Source of the DNA: Arthrobacter sp. B6
GTDB lineage: Bacteria > Actinomycetota > Actinomycetes > Actinomycetales > Micrococcaceae
Assembly: GCF_001663775.1 (NCBI RefSeq)
Contig: NZ_KV467168.1
Location: 883,065-947,064, forward strand
DNA: 64,000 nt
Direction: 5' to 3'
In this document: in pieces, positions 8,331-17,840 of the stretch
Numbering within the stretch: position 1 is the stretch's first letter
Layout: the number at the start of each line of letters is the position of its first letter
Program-made: the position numbers and the translations under genes
The notes under the pieces: model-generated
What the model was told of the DNA's origin: nothing
Database searches by the model: none
The model's input: only the letters and a program-made list of their open reading frames with translations

Positions 8331-10022
8331 TTAGGCCTCGAGCACCACCGGGATGATCATCGGGCGGCGGCGGAGCTTCCGGTTGACCCAGGTGCCCACC
8401 ACCCGGCGGACCACCTGCTGCAGCTGGTGGCTCGTGTGGTCGGAGTGGTTCAGCACTGCCTCTTCCAGTGCCGCATTGATCTTGGGGATGATGTCGTCGA
8501 AGACTGAATCGTCCTCGGCAACGCCGCGGGCATGGATTTCCGGTCCGGAGACCACTTTCCCCGTAGCGCGGTTGATGACCGTGATGATGGAAATGAAGCC
8601 TTCGTCGCCCAGGACCCGGCGGTCCTTAAGGTCGGCGTCCGTGATTTCGCCGACGCTGGAGCCGTCCACATAGACAAAGCCCACTTCCACCTGGCCAACG
8701 ACGTCGGCGCGGTGGTCCTTGAGGTCGATCACGGTGCCGTTGTCCGCCAGGATGACGCTGGCCGTGGGTACTCCGGATTCGATGGCGATTTTGCCGTTCG
8801 CGATCAGGTGGCGGGTCTCTCCATGGACGGGCATCGCGTTGAGCGGTTCCAGGATGTTGTAGCAGTACAGGAGCTCGCCCGCGGCCGCGTGGCCGGAGAC
8901 GTGCACCTTTGCATTGCCCTTGTGGATCACGTCGGCGCCGAGCTTGAGCAGTCCGTTGATGATCCGGAAGACTGCGTTCTCGTTGCCGGGGATGAGGCTG
9001 GAGGCCAGGATGACGGTGTCGCCGTCGCCCACCACCACGCGGTGGTCGCCGTTGGCCATCCGGGACAGGGCAGCCATCGGCTCGCCCTGGGAACCCGTGG
9101 ACATCAGTACGACGCGGTTGTCGGGCAGGTTGTCGATGTTCTTGATGTCGACGATGAGGCCCTCTGGAACGTCCAGGTAGCCAAGCTTCGCCGCGATGGC
9201 CATGTTGCGCACCATGGACCGGCCGACAAAGGCAACCTTCCGGTTGTGCTTGGCCGCAGCGTCCAGGACCTGCTGCACACGGTGCACGTGCGACGAAAAC
9301 GACGCCACGATGATGCGCTTGGTGGCCTGGCCGAAGAGGCGTTCCAGGGTGGGTCCGATTTCCTTCTCGGCCGTGGTGAAGCCGGGAACGTCCGCATTGG
9401 TGGAGTCGGACATAAAGAGGTCCACGCCCTCCTCGCCCAGCTTGGCGAAGTGGCGCAGGTCCGTGATGCGGCCGTCCAGCGGCAACTGGTCCATTTTGAA
9501 GTCGCCGGTGTGCAGGACGGTGCCGCCGGCCGTGCGGATAAAGACAGCAAGCGCATCCGGGATGGAGTGGTTGACCGCAACGAACTCGCATTCGAAGGGC
9601 CCGAACTTCTCCACCTGTCCCTCTTCAACCGTGAGGGTGTAGGGACGGATGCGGTGTTCCTGCAGTTTGGCCTCGATCAGCGCCAACGTCAGCTGGGAAC
9701 CCACCAGGGGGATGTCAGCGCGCAGCCGCAGCAGGTACGGAACTGCGCCGATGTGGTCCTCGTGTCCATGGGTCAGGACAACAGCCACAATGTCGCTGAT
9801 CCGGTCCTCGATATACGAGAAATCGGGCAGGATCAGGTCAACGCCGGGCTGGGTCTCTTCGGGGAACAGGACACCGCAGTCCACCACGAGGAGCTTGCCG
9901 TCGATTTCGAACACGGCCATGTTCCGGCCGATCTCCCCCAGCCCACCCAACGGAACGATCCGAAGGGTGCCTTGCGGCAGGGTGGGAGGGGTGACAAGGC
10001 CGGGAAGGGCGATTTGGGTCAT
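8331..10022 (-). CDS. rnj: Ribonuclease J (metallo-beta-lactamase/beta-CASP nuclease)
   Basis: A 563-residue RNase J with endonuclease and 5'-3' exonuclease activity in mRNA decay and rRNA maturation. The zinc-binding motif HGHEDH is at residues 85-90, with a further metal-ligand segment GDFKMDQ. The beta-CASP region includes SDSTNAD and ASFSSHVHRVQQ, with VSGHAAAGEL and PVHGETRHL further on. Length and motifs are complete. The ATG at 10022 is 41 bases after dapA in the same direction, so the two may be co-transcribed. Confidence 0.95.
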   Translation of the reverse strand: MTQIALPGLVTPPTLPQGTLRIVPLGGLGEIGRNMAVFEIDGKLLVVDCGVLFPEETQPGVDLILPDFSYIEDRISDIVAVVLTHGHEDHIGAVPYLLRLRADIPLVGSQLTLALIEAKLQEHRIRPYTLTVEEGQVEKFGPFECEFVAVNHSIPDALAVFIRTAGGTVLHTGDFKMDQLPLDGRITDLRHFAKLGEEGVDLFMSDSTNADVPGFTTAEKEIGPTLERLFGQATKRIIVASFSSHVHRVQQVLDAAAKHNRKVAFVGRSMVRNMAIAAKLGYLDVPEGLIVDIKNIDNLPDNRVVLMSTGSQGEPMAALSRMANGDHRVVVGDGDTVILASSLIPGNENAVFRIINGLLKLGADVIHKGNAKVHVSGHAAAGELLYCYNILEPLNAMPVHGETRHLIANGKIAIESGVPTASVILADNGTVIDLKDHRADVVGQVEVGFVYVDGSSVGEITDADLKDRRVLGDEGFISIITVINRATGKVVSGPEIHARGVAEDDSVFDDIIPKINAALEEAVLNHSDHTSHQLQQVVRRVVGTWVNRKLRRRPMIIPVVLEA

Positions 10023-10063
10023 AGTGCACTACTTTCCAGGCGGAAGGGTGCCGGTCTTAGCCT

Positions 10064-10972
10064 TTAGGGAAAGACCAGCCCTCCTTCAGCCAAGTCCTCG
10101 CGGATGGTTTCGATCTCGGCTTCGTCCGGCTCCACGAGGGGCAAACGGACAATCGAGTTGGGCAGGACTCCCTGCCATTTAAGAATTTGTTTTGCCGCAA
10201 CGGCTCCCTGGACGCGGGTCATCGTTGCCCGGATTGCGGGCTGGAGCTCGAAGTTGATCTTCCGTGCCGTCGTGAGGTCGTTCGCGCTGACGGCGTCGAT
10301 CAGTTCGCGGAAGCGGCGGGTAGCGACGTGGGTGGTGACACCGACGAGGCCGACGGCGCCCAAGGCCATCCAGGGAAGGGTCAGTCCGTCATCCCCGGAA
10401 TAGAAGAGAAGGTCGGTTTCTGCCAGGACGCGCGTCGCTGCGGTGAAGTCGGCTTTGGCATCCTTGACGGCGACGATGTTCGGGTGCTGCGCGAGGCGGA
10501 TCATTGTTTCGGGCTCGATCGGAATGGACGAGCGGCCCGGGATGTCGTAAAGCATGACGGGCACATCGGTTGATGATGCGATGGCCTCGAAGTGCGCGCG
10601 GACGCCCGCCTGGCTGGGCTTGTTGTAGTAGGGCGTGACGAGCAGGAGCCCGTCGACGCCCAGCGCAGCCGCCTGCTGGGAAAGGTGCACGGAGTGCGCC
10701 GTGTCGTTGGTTCCGGTTCCGGCGACGATGGCGGCACGGTCGCCGACAGCCTCTTTGACGGCACGGAACATGCCGAGGTTTTCCTCGTCCGTGAGGGTGG
10801 AGGTTTCGCCGGTGGTTCCGGTGACCACCAGGCCGTCGCAGCCATCGTCCACGAGCTTGGTGGCCAGTTCCGCCGCCTGTGCGTAATCCACGTTGCCGTC
10901 CTTGGTGAACGGCGTGACCATGGCGGTCAGGAGGGTACCGAGGGCAGGGACGTTCGCGGAGGTGTGAGGCAT
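10064..10972 (-). CDS. dapA: 4-hydroxy-tetrahydrodipicolinate synthase
   Basis: DapA condenses pyruvate with aspartate semialdehyde, the first committed step to diaminopimelate and lysine. The 302-residue TIM-barrel protein shows the substrate motif TGTTGE (51-56), tyrosine 142 in MLYDIPG and the Schiff-base lysine 170 in IVAVKDAKAD. The ATG at 10972 has no Shine-Dalgarno, but TAACGT (10980-10985) ends 7 bases upstream, which suggests a leaderless mRNA. dapB lies 3.2 kb to the right, separated by accessory genes. Confidence 0.97.
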   Translation of the reverse strand: MPHTSANVPALGTLLTAMVTPFTKDGNVDYAQAAELATKLVDDGCDGLVVTGTTGETSTLTDEENLGMFRAVKEAVGDRAAIVAGTGTNDTAHSVHLSQQAAALGVDGLLLVTPYYNKPSQAGVRAHFEAIASSTDVPVMLYDIPGRSSIPIEPETMIRLAQHPNIVAVKDAKADFTAATRVLAETDLLFYSGDDGLTLPWMALGAVGLVGVTTHVATRRFRELIDAVSANDLTTARKINFELQPAIRATMTRVQGAVAAKQILKWQGVLPNSIVRLPLVEPDEAEIETIREDLAEGGLVFP

Positions 10973-10979
10973 GGCAAAA

Positions 10980-10985
10980 ACGTTA
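10980..10985 (-). promoter_or_regulatory. Putative -10 box of dapA (leaderless layout)
   Basis: TAACGT ends 7 bases before the dapA ATG, with no ribosome binding site between them. Confidence 0.4.
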
Positions 10986-11050
10986 CCCTGTCTGCGGCTG
11001 GTTAGGACAATGGCGGAGACGTGATGAACGTCAAATGTCGCCCCGCCGTG

Positions 11051-11821
11051 TCACTTTTCCGGGGCTGCCGCTGGGCGGTATTTCTGCAGCGCGGTCCGCC
11101 GAAGGGTTGCGGTGACCACTTCCGTTCCCGTTCCTGCCGCTTTCTTCATCCGCAGGCCGTCGGGACCCCAGAAGCCGCTCAGCCCGCAGGAAGGGCCCAG
11201 TGCGGAGGTTCCGCCAAGGTTGGCCAGGATGCCGAACATCCTGTTATCCATGGCACGGGCGCCCAGGTGGAGCTCAAGCCTGCTGTCTTCTTCCTGGGTG
11301 TAGACGGCGGACACGGCATAGGCGTCCGCCCCGGCCTCTGCTGCCCCGGTTGAATGGGCGGGCACGGCGGCATCGAAGCAGATGGCAAGGCCGATCCTCC
11401 AACCATCAAGTTCCAGGATGCCGGCTCCGCTGCCAGCGACGAAGATCTCCTTTTCCATGCCATGCAGGTGCGTCTTGAACACGGTTTCGATGGTGCCGTC
11501 CGGATGGATCGCAAGGGAAGCCAGCCGCGGAACGCCCCCGGGCTCCCGGTAGGGGCCGCCCGCGACAGCGGTAATTCCCGTGCGGCGGCAGATCTCACGG
11601 AGGGCCGCGAGCCGCCCGTCGTCCTGGATCAGCCAGGATTCAGGGGAGGCCAGCAGTGCCAGGTTGTAGCCGGTCAGGGAAAGTTCCGGGAACACGGCCA
11701 ACCTCGCACCGTGCGATTCCGCATCCTCGATCAGCCGGACGTGCTCCATGGCGTTAGGGGCAACTCCCCCGTCAAGGGCCTGGTACTGGATGGCGGAGAC
11801 AGTCAGGGCATGGGTCACCAT
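11051..11821 (-). CDS. Carbon-nitrogen hydrolase (nitrilase superfamily)
   Basis: A 256-residue cytoplasmic amidase-type hydrolase. The Glu-Lys-Cys catalytic triad is visible as E46 in FPELSLTGY, K116 in FKTHLHGME and C148 in ICFD. The substrate cannot be told from the sequence. ATG at 11821 and GTG at 11818 are both usable starts. TAGGAT at 11825-11830 ends exactly 6 bases before the GTG, so the GTG may be the true leaderless start. The gene is monocistronic, between dapA and the DUF222 remnant. Confidence 0.85.
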   Translation of the reverse strand: MVTHALTVSAIQYQALDGGVAPNAMEHVRLIEDAESHGARLAVFPELSLTGYNLALLASPESWLIQDDGRLAALREICRRTGITAVAGGPYREPGGVPRLASLAIHPDGTIETVFKTHLHGMEKEIFVAGSGAGILELDGWRIGLAICFDAAVPAHSTGAAEAGADAYAVSAVYTQEEDSRLELHLGARAMDNRMFGILANLGGTSALGPSCGLSGFWGPDGLRMKKAAGTGTEVVTATLRRTALQKYRPAAAPEK

Positions 11822-11915
11822 TTCATCCTAGGGAACCGGCGGGACGTTTTCAGGGCCGGACGTCTTTGTGGCCGACAGTTTTCAACGCACGTCCATTCAA
11901 AACATGACGACGTTT

Positions 11916-12332
11916 TCAGGTCGAGGAAACACCGCCACGCCGGCTGCCCTGCCCAGACCTCGGCATGTCCGGGCCGCAGTAGCGTCCAACCGCAGCCTCC
12001 CGCAAACCCTCTGCCCACGTGGCCAGCCGCTGGGCTGCCCTGACGTAATGGAAGAGTTCCGTGGGCGTAAGCGCATCCAGATCCGTTTCTGAGAGCCGGC
12101 GGGCAAGCTCCGCTCCCGCCGGCTGCGCAGCCAGGGTAATGCCCTCCTGTTGCCACTGAAGGTCCTCGGGCGATTCACCCGCCACCAGCTGGCGGAACAG
12201 ATAGTCCACCACGCCCGGGCTCAAGGCCTTCATCAGCCCCGCTGGCGCCGCTGGAGCGTCCGGGTTCCTGTTGGTCCGGCTGTGGCCCTGCCGTGCCGGA
12301 TCGGCCGATGGGGGCTGTGATGGGGTGTGCAT
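11916..12332 (-). pseudogene. DUF222/13E12-repeat protein remnant, N-terminal part only
   Basis: The 138-residue ORF resembles the N-terminal part of DUF222 (13E12 repeat) proteins, for example LTPTELFHYVRAAQRLATWAEGLREAAV. Members normally run to several hundred residues and end in an HNH nuclease domain, which is missing. The last 20 or so residues look like read-through. The promoter is intact and striking: TTGTAT (12362-12367), a 17-base spacer wholly occupied by an SOS box, TAGCAT (12339-12344), then 6 bases to the ATG. In Mycobacterium tuberculosis several 13E12 genes carry SOS boxes. Whether the short form is functional or decayed is open. Confidence 0.6.
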
Positions 12333-12338
12333 GTCGCA

Positions 12339-12367
12339 ATGCTATTCGAACATATATTCGAATACAA
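12339..12367 (-). promoter_or_regulatory. Leaderless SOS-regulated promoter of the DUF222 remnant
   Basis: On the minus strand, -35 TTGTAT (12362-12367), a 17-base spacer and -10 TAGCAT (12339-12344) are followed after 6 bases by the ATG. The spacer contains the LexA-type box TCGAATATATGTTCGA (12346-12361), which matches TCGAAC-N4-GTTCGA at 11 of the 12 defined positions. LexA bound here would directly block polymerase. Confidence 0.75.
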
Positions 12368-12455
12368 GGCCTTCGACCCTGTGTTTCGCAGGGTGAGGCC
12401 ACCGCCCAGAGGCGTTTGACTGCTTAGGCCCGGCATCCTGTGAGACGATCGGCTC

Positions 12456-13694
12456 ATGACCTCCCGCGCCACGGCAAAGCCATCCAGGGCGCCCCGAAGC
12501 TCATCAGCCGCGGAACGGCTCCGCGGAATTGACGCGGCCCGGGGGCTGGCCCTCCTGGGCATGATGGCCACGCATCTGCTCCCCACGTTCGAGTCCAACG
12601 CCGACCTCACCCCGACCTGGATCGGGCTGACGTTCTCGGGCCGCGCAGCCGCCCTCTTCGCCGTGCTGGCGGGAATCGGCCTCGCACTGTCCACGGGAAA
12701 GCAGGCGCCGGCCGATGGGTCCCGGTTGGGAGCGGCCCGCCGCGGGATAGCACTGCGCGCGGGGGTGATTGCCGCCGTCGGACCGACGCTGGGCGGGCTG
12801 GAAGTCAACCTGGCCATCATCCTGGTCCACTACGCGGTGCTGTTCCTGTGCGTCCTTCCGTTCCTTGGCCTGAAGCCTCGGGCACTGTGTGCCTGGGCGG
12901 CTGGATGGATCCTGCTGTCGCCGGTCCTTGCCTATCTGCTGCGGCCCTGGCTGCTGCTGGCATCCAACCCTCCGCTGAAGCTCGGCCACAATCCGAAGTG
13001 GGAGGACCTGTCCACGCCGGGCCAGCTCTTGGGCGACCTGTTCCTCACCGGCTACTACCCCATTCTCCAGTGGGTGTCCTACCTGCTGGTGGGCCTGCTG
13101 ATCGGACGCCTTCCACTCACCAAGGCCCTGGTGCCGTGGCTGCTGCTCGCGGGAGGAACAGTGCTGGCGGTCGCCACCAAGTCCCTGGGTGTTGCCGCGA
13201 TGGAAAGCTGGGGAGGAAGGGCGGCCCTCGAGGACGTCCTGAATGCGCCCACCTATCCCTTGGACAGTGTGCTGCAGGTCAATCTCACCGGCGTCCCACA
13301 GGTGGGCTCGTGGTGGTGGCTTGCGTCCGCCGCACCCCACTCCGGCACCGCGCTGGACCTGGCGCACACCTCCGCGGTGGCGGCAGCGGTGACGGGCGCC
13401 TGCCTGCTGCTCGGCAGGCTCGCGGACTGGCTGGACCTGGACCTGCTGCTGCCGCTGCGCGGGCCCGGTGCCATGACCCTGACGCTGTACACCGTCCACG
13501 TCTGGGTGGTGGCAGGTTTCTACCGGCAGCCGCTCCCGGCAGGCTGGACCGAAGACGGAATGTATTTTGCCCACGCCGCCACAGCCATCATTGTGGGCAT
13601 GGTGTTTGTCCTGCTGAAATGGCGTGGTCCGCTCGAATGGCTGGGCCACGGCGCCAACCAGCTCGGCCGCATGGAGCGGAACAGCCTGCGCTGA
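12456..13694 (+). CDS. Membrane acyltransferase-like protein (heparan-alpha-glucosaminide N-acetyltransferase/DUF418 type)
   Basis: A 412-residue polytopic membrane protein with roughly ten hydrophobic segments. The N-terminal motif RGIDAARGLALLGMMATHL is typical of DUF1624/HGSNAT and DUF418 proteins, thought to move acyl groups across the membrane. The C-terminal part (PLRGPGAMTLTLYTVHV) fits the DUF418 end region. The acceptor is unknown. The gene is divergent from the DUF222 remnant, and the intervening 123 bases hold the SOS box, which is closer to the minus-strand gene. No Shine-Dalgarno is obvious before the ATG. Confidence 0.8.
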   Translation: MTSRATAKPSRAPRSSSAAERLRGIDAARGLALLGMMATHLLPTFESNADLTPTWIGLTFSGRAAALFAVLAGIGLALSTGKQAPADGSRLGAARRGIALRAGVIAAVGPTLGGLEVNLAIILVHYAVLFLCVLPFLGLKPRALCAWAAGWILLSPVLAYLLRPWLLLASNPPLKLGHNPKWEDLSTPGQLLGDLFLTGYYPILQWVSYLLVGLLIGRLPLTKALVPWLLLAGGTVLAVATKSLGVAAMESWGGRAALEDVLNAPTYPLDSVLQVNLTGVPQVGSWWWLASAAPHSGTALDLAHTSAVAAAVTGACLLLGRLADWLDLDLLLPLRGPGAMTLTLYTVHVWVVAGFYRQPLPAGWTEDGMYFAHAATAIIVGMVFVLLKWRGPLEWLGHGANQLGRMERNSLR

Positions 13695-13707
13695 TTGTGC
13701 GCTGAGG

Positions 13708-14187
13708 CTAAGCCGGCACCTTGCCCCGGAACAGCTTCACTGCGTCCCGCATGGACGCGCGGGCGCGCTTGCGGTCCCCGGCGGCGTCGTAGGCGCAGCT
13801 AAGCCGGAACCAGGAACGCCAGTCCTCGGGAGCCGCTTCCGCCTCTGCGCGGTACTTTTCAAATTCGGCGTCGGCCGCGGACCGCACAATCCGCCCTGCA
13901 GGTGTGCGCGGCAGTTCATCCACCGGGAGCCCGCCCTCGGCCTCCAGGACCTTGGCCATTTGTTCGGTGCGCGCACCGAACAACAGTTCACGGATCAGGG
14001 CCCAGGCACCAATGATGGGCAGGACCAGATAGGCGGCGCCGATGGCCTGGGCGGCTGGGTTGCTGTCCAGCAGGAGCAGGACGGACCGCTGGAAGGACAC
14101 CACCAGGTAAAACACCAGCAGGAGCGATACGGCGCCCACCCAGATCTTGGTGCGGTTCTTGCGGAAGGCGGCCATCACGTCAGCCAC
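13708..14187 (-). CDS. Membrane-anchored hypothetical protein with TPR-like C-terminus
   Basis: 159 residues. Two transmembrane helices occur near residues 15-60 (IWVGAVSLLLVFYLVV and AAYLVLPIIGAWALI). A cytosolic tail follows whose segment DWRSWFRLSCAYDAAGDRKRARASMRDAV reads like one tetratricopeptide unit. No function is recognised. The GTG start lies 3 bases after the dapB stop, so the two genes are an operon and probably translationally coupled. An ATG at 14175 is an alternative start. Confidence 0.75.
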   Translation of the reverse strand: MADVMAAFRKNRTKIWVGAVSLLLVFYLVVSFQRSVLLLLDSNPAAQAIGAAYLVLPIIGAWALIRELLFGARTEQMAKVLEAEGGLPVDELPRTPAGRIVRSAADAEFEKYRAEAEAAPEDWRSWFRLSCAYDAAGDRKRARASMRDAVKLFRGKVPA

Positions 14188-14190
14188 GGC

Positions 14191-14961
14191 TCAGAGTCCC
14201 AGGTCCAGGTAGCCGTCCAGGCCTACCGTCAGGCCAGGGTGGGAGGCGACGTTGCGGACGCCGAGCAGGACACCCGGCATAAACGAAGCGCGGTCAAAGG
14301 AGTCGTGGCGGAACGTCAGCTGCTCTCCCGGACCGCCAAGGAGCACTTCCTGGTGGGCTACGAGGCCCCGGAGCCGGACACTGTGGACGCGCACGCCGTC
14401 CACGTCGCAGCCCCTGGCGCCGGCGAGCTCGCTGGTGGTGGCATCGGGGCTGGGCGGTACGTCCGCAGCCTTGCGGCCGGCGGCGATGAGCTGGGCGGTG
14501 CGGACGGCGGTGCCGGAGGGCGCATCCACCTTGTCCGGGTGGTGCAGTTCGATGATTTCCACGGACTCGAAGTACCGGGAGGCCTTGGCGGCAAAGGCCG
14601 AGGCCAAGACGGAGCCGAGCGCAAAATTGGGGGCGATCAACACTCCGGTTTCCGGGTGCCCGGACAGCAGCTCTTCGAGGCCAGCGAGGCGGCCGGAATC
14701 CCACCCGGTGGTGCCCACCACGGCATGCATCCCGTGCTCGACGGCGTACCGGACGTTCGCTTCGGTGCTCTCGGGAACGGTCAGGTCCACCACGAATTCG
14801 GCACCTGATGCGGCCAACCGGTCCAGCGAATCGCCACGCCCAAGCGCTGCGACAAGTTCCAGGTCGGGGGCGGCTTCAACGGCCTTAACGGCTTCGGCGC
14901 CCATACGTCCGTTGGCGCCCAGGACAGCGACGCGCCGGGGTACGGAAAGTTGTTCGGTCAT
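14191..14961 (-). CDS. dapB: 4-hydroxy-tetrahydrodipicolinate reductase
   Basis: DapB reduces the DapA product with NAD(P)H on the way to diaminopimelate. The 256-residue product has the nucleotide-binding motif VAVLGANGRMG at the N-terminus, the substrate region ELHHPDKVDAPSGTA and the C-terminal dimer strand. The ATG at 14961 has TAGGGT (14969-14974) ending 7 bases upstream, consistent with a leaderless mRNA. A longer reading frame extends upstream but its extra residues do not look like DapB. Confidence 0.96.
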   Translation of the reverse strand: MTEQLSVPRRVAVLGANGRMGAEAVKAVEAAPDLELVAALGRGDSLDRLAASGAEFVVDLTVPESTEANVRYAVEHGMHAVVGTTGWDSGRLAGLEELLSGHPETGVLIAPNFALGSVLASAFAAKASRYFESVEIIELHHPDKVDAPSGTAVRTAQLIAAGRKAADVPPSPDATTSELAGARGCDVDGVRVHSVRLRGLVAHQEVLLGGPGEQLTFRHDSFDRASFMPGVLLGVRNVASHPGLTVGLDGYLDLGL

Positions 14962-14968
14962 GCCCTTA

Positions 14969-14974
14969 ACCCTA
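14969..14974 (-). promoter_or_regulatory. Putative -10 box of dapB (leaderless layout)
   Basis: TAGGGT ends 7 bases before the dapB ATG. Confidence 0.4.
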
Positions 14975-15054
14975 CCGTCGGGCCGGGCGGCACACGGCAC
15001 CGGAGGCTGTGCGTTACCTCCCACCCCGGCCACGCGGCGGGACGCCGGAAGCAC

Positions 15055-15516
15055 TCAGCTGCCTGCGCCCACCCACTCAACCGTGCCATCGGAAAAGAAC
15101 TGTTCTTTCCAGATGGGAACCTGCTCCTTGACCCGGTCCACCAGCTCGGAGCAGACGGCAAAGGCCTGGCCCCGGTGGGCGGCGGAAACCGCACAGACAA
15201 GTGCGGGGTCACCGATTTCGAGCGTGCCGATCCGGTGGGCGGCCCAGATCCGCACCGGCTGTCCGGAGGACCCCTCTCCCGCATGTTCGGCAACAAGCCG
15301 GGCGACGACGTCGGCCATCACCTGGTGCGCCGTGGGGTGCGCGCTGTAACTGAGCCGCTCGACAGCCTTGCCGCCGTCGTGGTTGCGGACCACGCCGCTG
15401 AAGCTGACCACAGCCCCCGCAGTGTCCGACTCCACCGCGGCGATGGCCTGGTCCACGGAAATGGGCTCCGCGCTCAGGACCGCGTGGACCACTTCGAATA
15501 CGGATTCAGTGCCCAT
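15055..15516 (-). CDS. moaE: Molybdopterin synthase catalytic subunit MoaE
   Basis: MoaE, with thiocarboxylated MoaD, converts cyclic pyranopterin monophosphate to molybdopterin. The 153-residue product shows the family core GAVVSFSGVVRNHDGGK, LSYSAHPTAHQ and the C-terminal IWKEQFFSDG. The ATG at 15516 overlaps the end of mog by 11 bases, so the two are coupled. It is the last gene of the minus-strand molybdenum cofactor operon. Its partner MoaD is encoded at 20.7 kb on the other strand. Confidence 0.93.
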   Translation of the reverse strand: MGTESVFEVVHAVLSAEPISVDQAIAAVESDTAGAVVSFSGVVRNHDGGKAVERLSYSAHPTAHQVMADVVARLVAEHAGEGSSGQPVRIWAAHRIGTLEIGDPALVCAVSAAHRGQAFAVCSELVDRVKEQVPIWKEQFFSDGTVEWVGAGS

Positions 15517-16033
15517 GGCCGCCCTCCAGCTGGTCACAAAGGTGCCCGATCACCGGGTCCAGGACGGACAGTCCGTCCATGACGCCCTTGGGTGAACCGG
15601 GCAGGTTGACGATGAACGTGCCGCCGTGCGCGCCGGCATGGCCGCGGCTCAGGGCCGCAAGCGGCGTTTTGGCCGCCCCGGCCCGCCTGATGGCTTCCAT
15701 GATGCCCGGGATCTCCCGGTCCAGGAGGGGCAGCGTCACGTCGGGCGTGCGGTCGTCAGGGCTGAGCCCGGTTCCACCGCTGGTGATGACGACGGCGGGG
15801 TGCTGGGTGAGGAGCGCGCGGATGGCCGCGCCTACGGGCTCGCCGTCGGGCACCACCAGGGCGGGGAACGTCTCGAAGCCATGCTCGGTGAGCCAATCGG
15901 TAATGACCGGACCGGTTTCATCCTGGTAGATTCCGGCGGCGGCCCGGGTGGACGCGATAACCACGCCGGCTTTCCGGCCCTGGACGTCGCCGTGCCGGTG
16001 CGGCTCCGGCAGGAAAGTGCTTTCAGTGCTCAC
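15506..16033 (-). CDS. mog: Molybdenum cofactor biosynthesis protein Mog/MoaB (molybdopterin adenylyltransferase)
   Basis: A 175-residue protein of the MoaB/Mog family, which adenylates molybdopterin before metal insertion. The signature [14 protein letters not shown] and the following [12 protein letters not shown] are present. The start is taken as GTG at 16033 because it overlaps the moaC stop as GTGA, a typical coupled junction. A TTG nine bases upstream is also in frame. The gene is flanked by moaC and moaE. Confidence 0.9.
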   Translation of the reverse strand: MSTESTFLPEPHRHGDVQGRKAGVVIASTRAAAGIYQDETGPVITDWLTEHGFETFPALVVPDGEPVGAAIRALLTQHPAVVITSGGTGLSPDDRTPDVTLPLLDREIPGIMEAIRRAGAAKTPLAALSRGHAGAHGGTFIVNLPGSPKGVMDGLSVLDPVIGHLCDQLEGGHGH

Positions 16034-16524
16034 AGTTTCCAATCCCCGCTCTTGCCGCCGCTTTTCGCCAGCACCTTGATGTCCGTCAGGACGGCGTGCT
16101 TGTCCACGGCTTTGATCATGTCGTACACGCTGAGGGCGGCCACGGATGCCGCCGTGAGGGCTTCCATTTCAACGCCGGTGACCCCGCGGGTCTTGACCGT
16201 GGCCAGGATGGAGACGGCATCCGTGCCGAGGTCGAAGTCCACCGTCACCTTGGACAGCGGCAGCGGGTGGCACAGCGGAATGAGTTCGGGGGTCTTTTTG
16301 GCGGCCATGATGCCGGCGACACGGGCCACAGCCAGCGCGTCGCCCTTGGGCAGTCCGCCCGATCCCAGCAGTGCCATGACTTCTGCGGTGGTGTTGACTG
16401 TGGCAGTGGCGGTGGCTTCCCGGGTGGTTTCGGCTTTCGCTGACACGTCCACCATCTGGGCGCTGCCGTCCTGGCGCAAGTGGGTCAGCACCGGCGGGCT
16501 TTGTTCTGAATTCACAGCATCCAT
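16030..16524 (-). CDS. moaC: Cyclic pyranopterin monophosphate synthase MoaC
   Basis: MoaC rearranges the MoaA product to cyclic pyranopterin monophosphate. The 164-residue product carries the family motifs [20 protein letters not shown] and [23 protein letters not shown], the last containing the active-site region. The ATG at 16524 overlaps the end of moeA by 13 bases. Length and motifs are complete. Confidence 0.95.
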   Translation of the reverse strand: MDAVNSEQSPPVLTHLRQDGSAQMVDVSAKAETTREATATATVNTTAEVMALLGSGGLPKGDALAVARVAGIMAAKKTPELIPLCHPLPLSKVTVDFDLGTDAVSILATVKTRGVTGVEMEALTAASVAALSVYDMIKAVDKHAVLTDIKVLAKSGGKSGDWKL

Positions 16525-17816
16525 ACTTCCACCTCGTCACCCTCAGCGAGGACCGAGACCCCCACAGGAACGTGAATCAGGGCGTTGGATCCCGCCAGCG
16601 CATGCATCAGGTGGGAGCTTTCACCGCCCTCGAGGCGGACGGTCCCGTCCGGTTGGAGGCTTCCGCGGCGGACCTGGTGCTTGGCGGCGGGAGAAACGAG
16701 TTCGTGGGCGAGCCGGGCGCGAACACGTGGCCGGGGCGGCGGGGAGCCAAAAAGCCCCGACAACACAGGCCTCAGGAACATTTCGAACGAGACCAGGCAG
16801 CTCACCGGATTCCCCGGGAAGCCGAGGAAGGGCACGCCGTCGAAGGTACCGATGCCCTGCGGGCCGCCGGGCTGCATGGCAACGTGGAGGAACTCGGCGC
16901 CGTGTCCCTCCAGCACCTGGCGCACCACTTCGTAAGCACCCATGCTCACGCCGCCGGTGGTGACGATCAGGTCCACCAAAGGTGCATGGCTGCGCACGAG
17001 GGCCTGAAGTTCCTCGGGGCGATCCGTGGCAATCCGGGTGCGCACCACGTGCAATCCGGCCTGGCGCATGGCGCTCTCCAACAGGGTTCCGTTGGAGTTG
17101 TAGATCTTGCCTGCCGGAAGGGGCTGGCCGGGTTCCACCACTTCATCACCGGTGGTGACCAGCAGAACGGTCAAGGCCTGATACACGGTAACTTCCTCGA
17201 TGCCCAGGCCCGCCAGGAGCCCCAACTGGGCGGGTCCGAGGAAGGTCCCGGCAGCCAGCGCCCGCTCCCCTGCTTCGAGGTCGCTGCCGACCGACCGCAC
17301 GAAGGTTCCCGCCGCCGTCGCCGGCAGCCACACAGTGCTGTCTGTCCCCGGCGCGGGGAACCGGTCCGGGACTGCTTTCTCGACAGGGACGACGGCGTCC
17401 GCACCTGCCGGGATCAAGGCACCGGTCATGATCGGTGCTGCAGTGCCTGGCTGCAGGGGCGCCGGCATGGCACCCGCCGGGACCGGGGCAGCCACACGGA
17501 GCTCCGCGCCGCCGTCGGGCATGTCCATGGAACTGACGGCAAAACCGTCCATCTGGGAGTTGGCGAACGGCGGCAGGCTGACCGGCGCCGTGACGTCCTC
17601 CGCCAGGCCCCTGCCCAGCGCATCCCGCAAGGCCAGCTGTTCAGTGCGTCCGGCGGCGCGTAGCGGTGCGAGCAGCTCCGTGACGGCTGCGCGGTGTGCC
17701 TCTACCGAGGTTGCGTGGTGGGTTCCGGAGTGACGTCCGCCGCCGTTGCGTGTGCCCTCCTGGCGGGTATCCATGGGGGCGGGCGCGTGGCCTTGCGGTT
17801 GCGGGGCGCTGGGCAT
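16512..17816 (-). CDS. moeA: Molybdopterin molybdenumtransferase MoeA
   Basis: MoeA inserts molybdate into adenylated molybdopterin. The 434-residue product shows [10 protein letters not shown] near residue 90, the MoCF-domain signature [13 protein letters not shown] and the C-terminal beta-barrel domain. The first 35 or so residues are low-complexity. The start is uncertain: the ATG at 17816 is listed, but a TTG at 17840 directly follows the stop of the oxidoreductase gene and would also be coupled. The gene lies within the molybdenum cofactor operon. Confidence 0.92.
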   Translation of the reverse strand: MPSAPQPQGHAPAPMDTRQEGTRNGGGRHSGTHHATSVEAHRAAVTELLAPLRAAGRTEQLALRDALGRGLAEDVTAPVSLPPFANSQMDGFAVSSMDMPDGGAELRVAAPVPAGAMPAPLQPGTAAPIMTGALIPAGADAVVPVEKAVPDRFPAPGTDSTVWLPATAAGTFVRSVGSDLEAGERALAAGTFLGPAQLGLLAGLGIEEVTVYQALTVLLVTTGDEVVEPGQPLPAGKIYNSNGTLLESAMRQAGLHVVRTRIATDRPEELQALVRSHAPLVDLIVTTGGVSMGAYEVVRQVLEGHGAEFLHVAMQPGGPQGIGTFDGVPFLGFPGNPVSCLVSFEMFLRPVLSGLFGSPPPRPRVRARLAHELVSPAAKHQVRRGSLQPDGTVRLEGGESSHLMHALAGSNALIHVPVGVSVLAEGDEVEVWML

Positions 17817-17840
17817 ATGACTGCTTTCGGTTGCGGCCAA

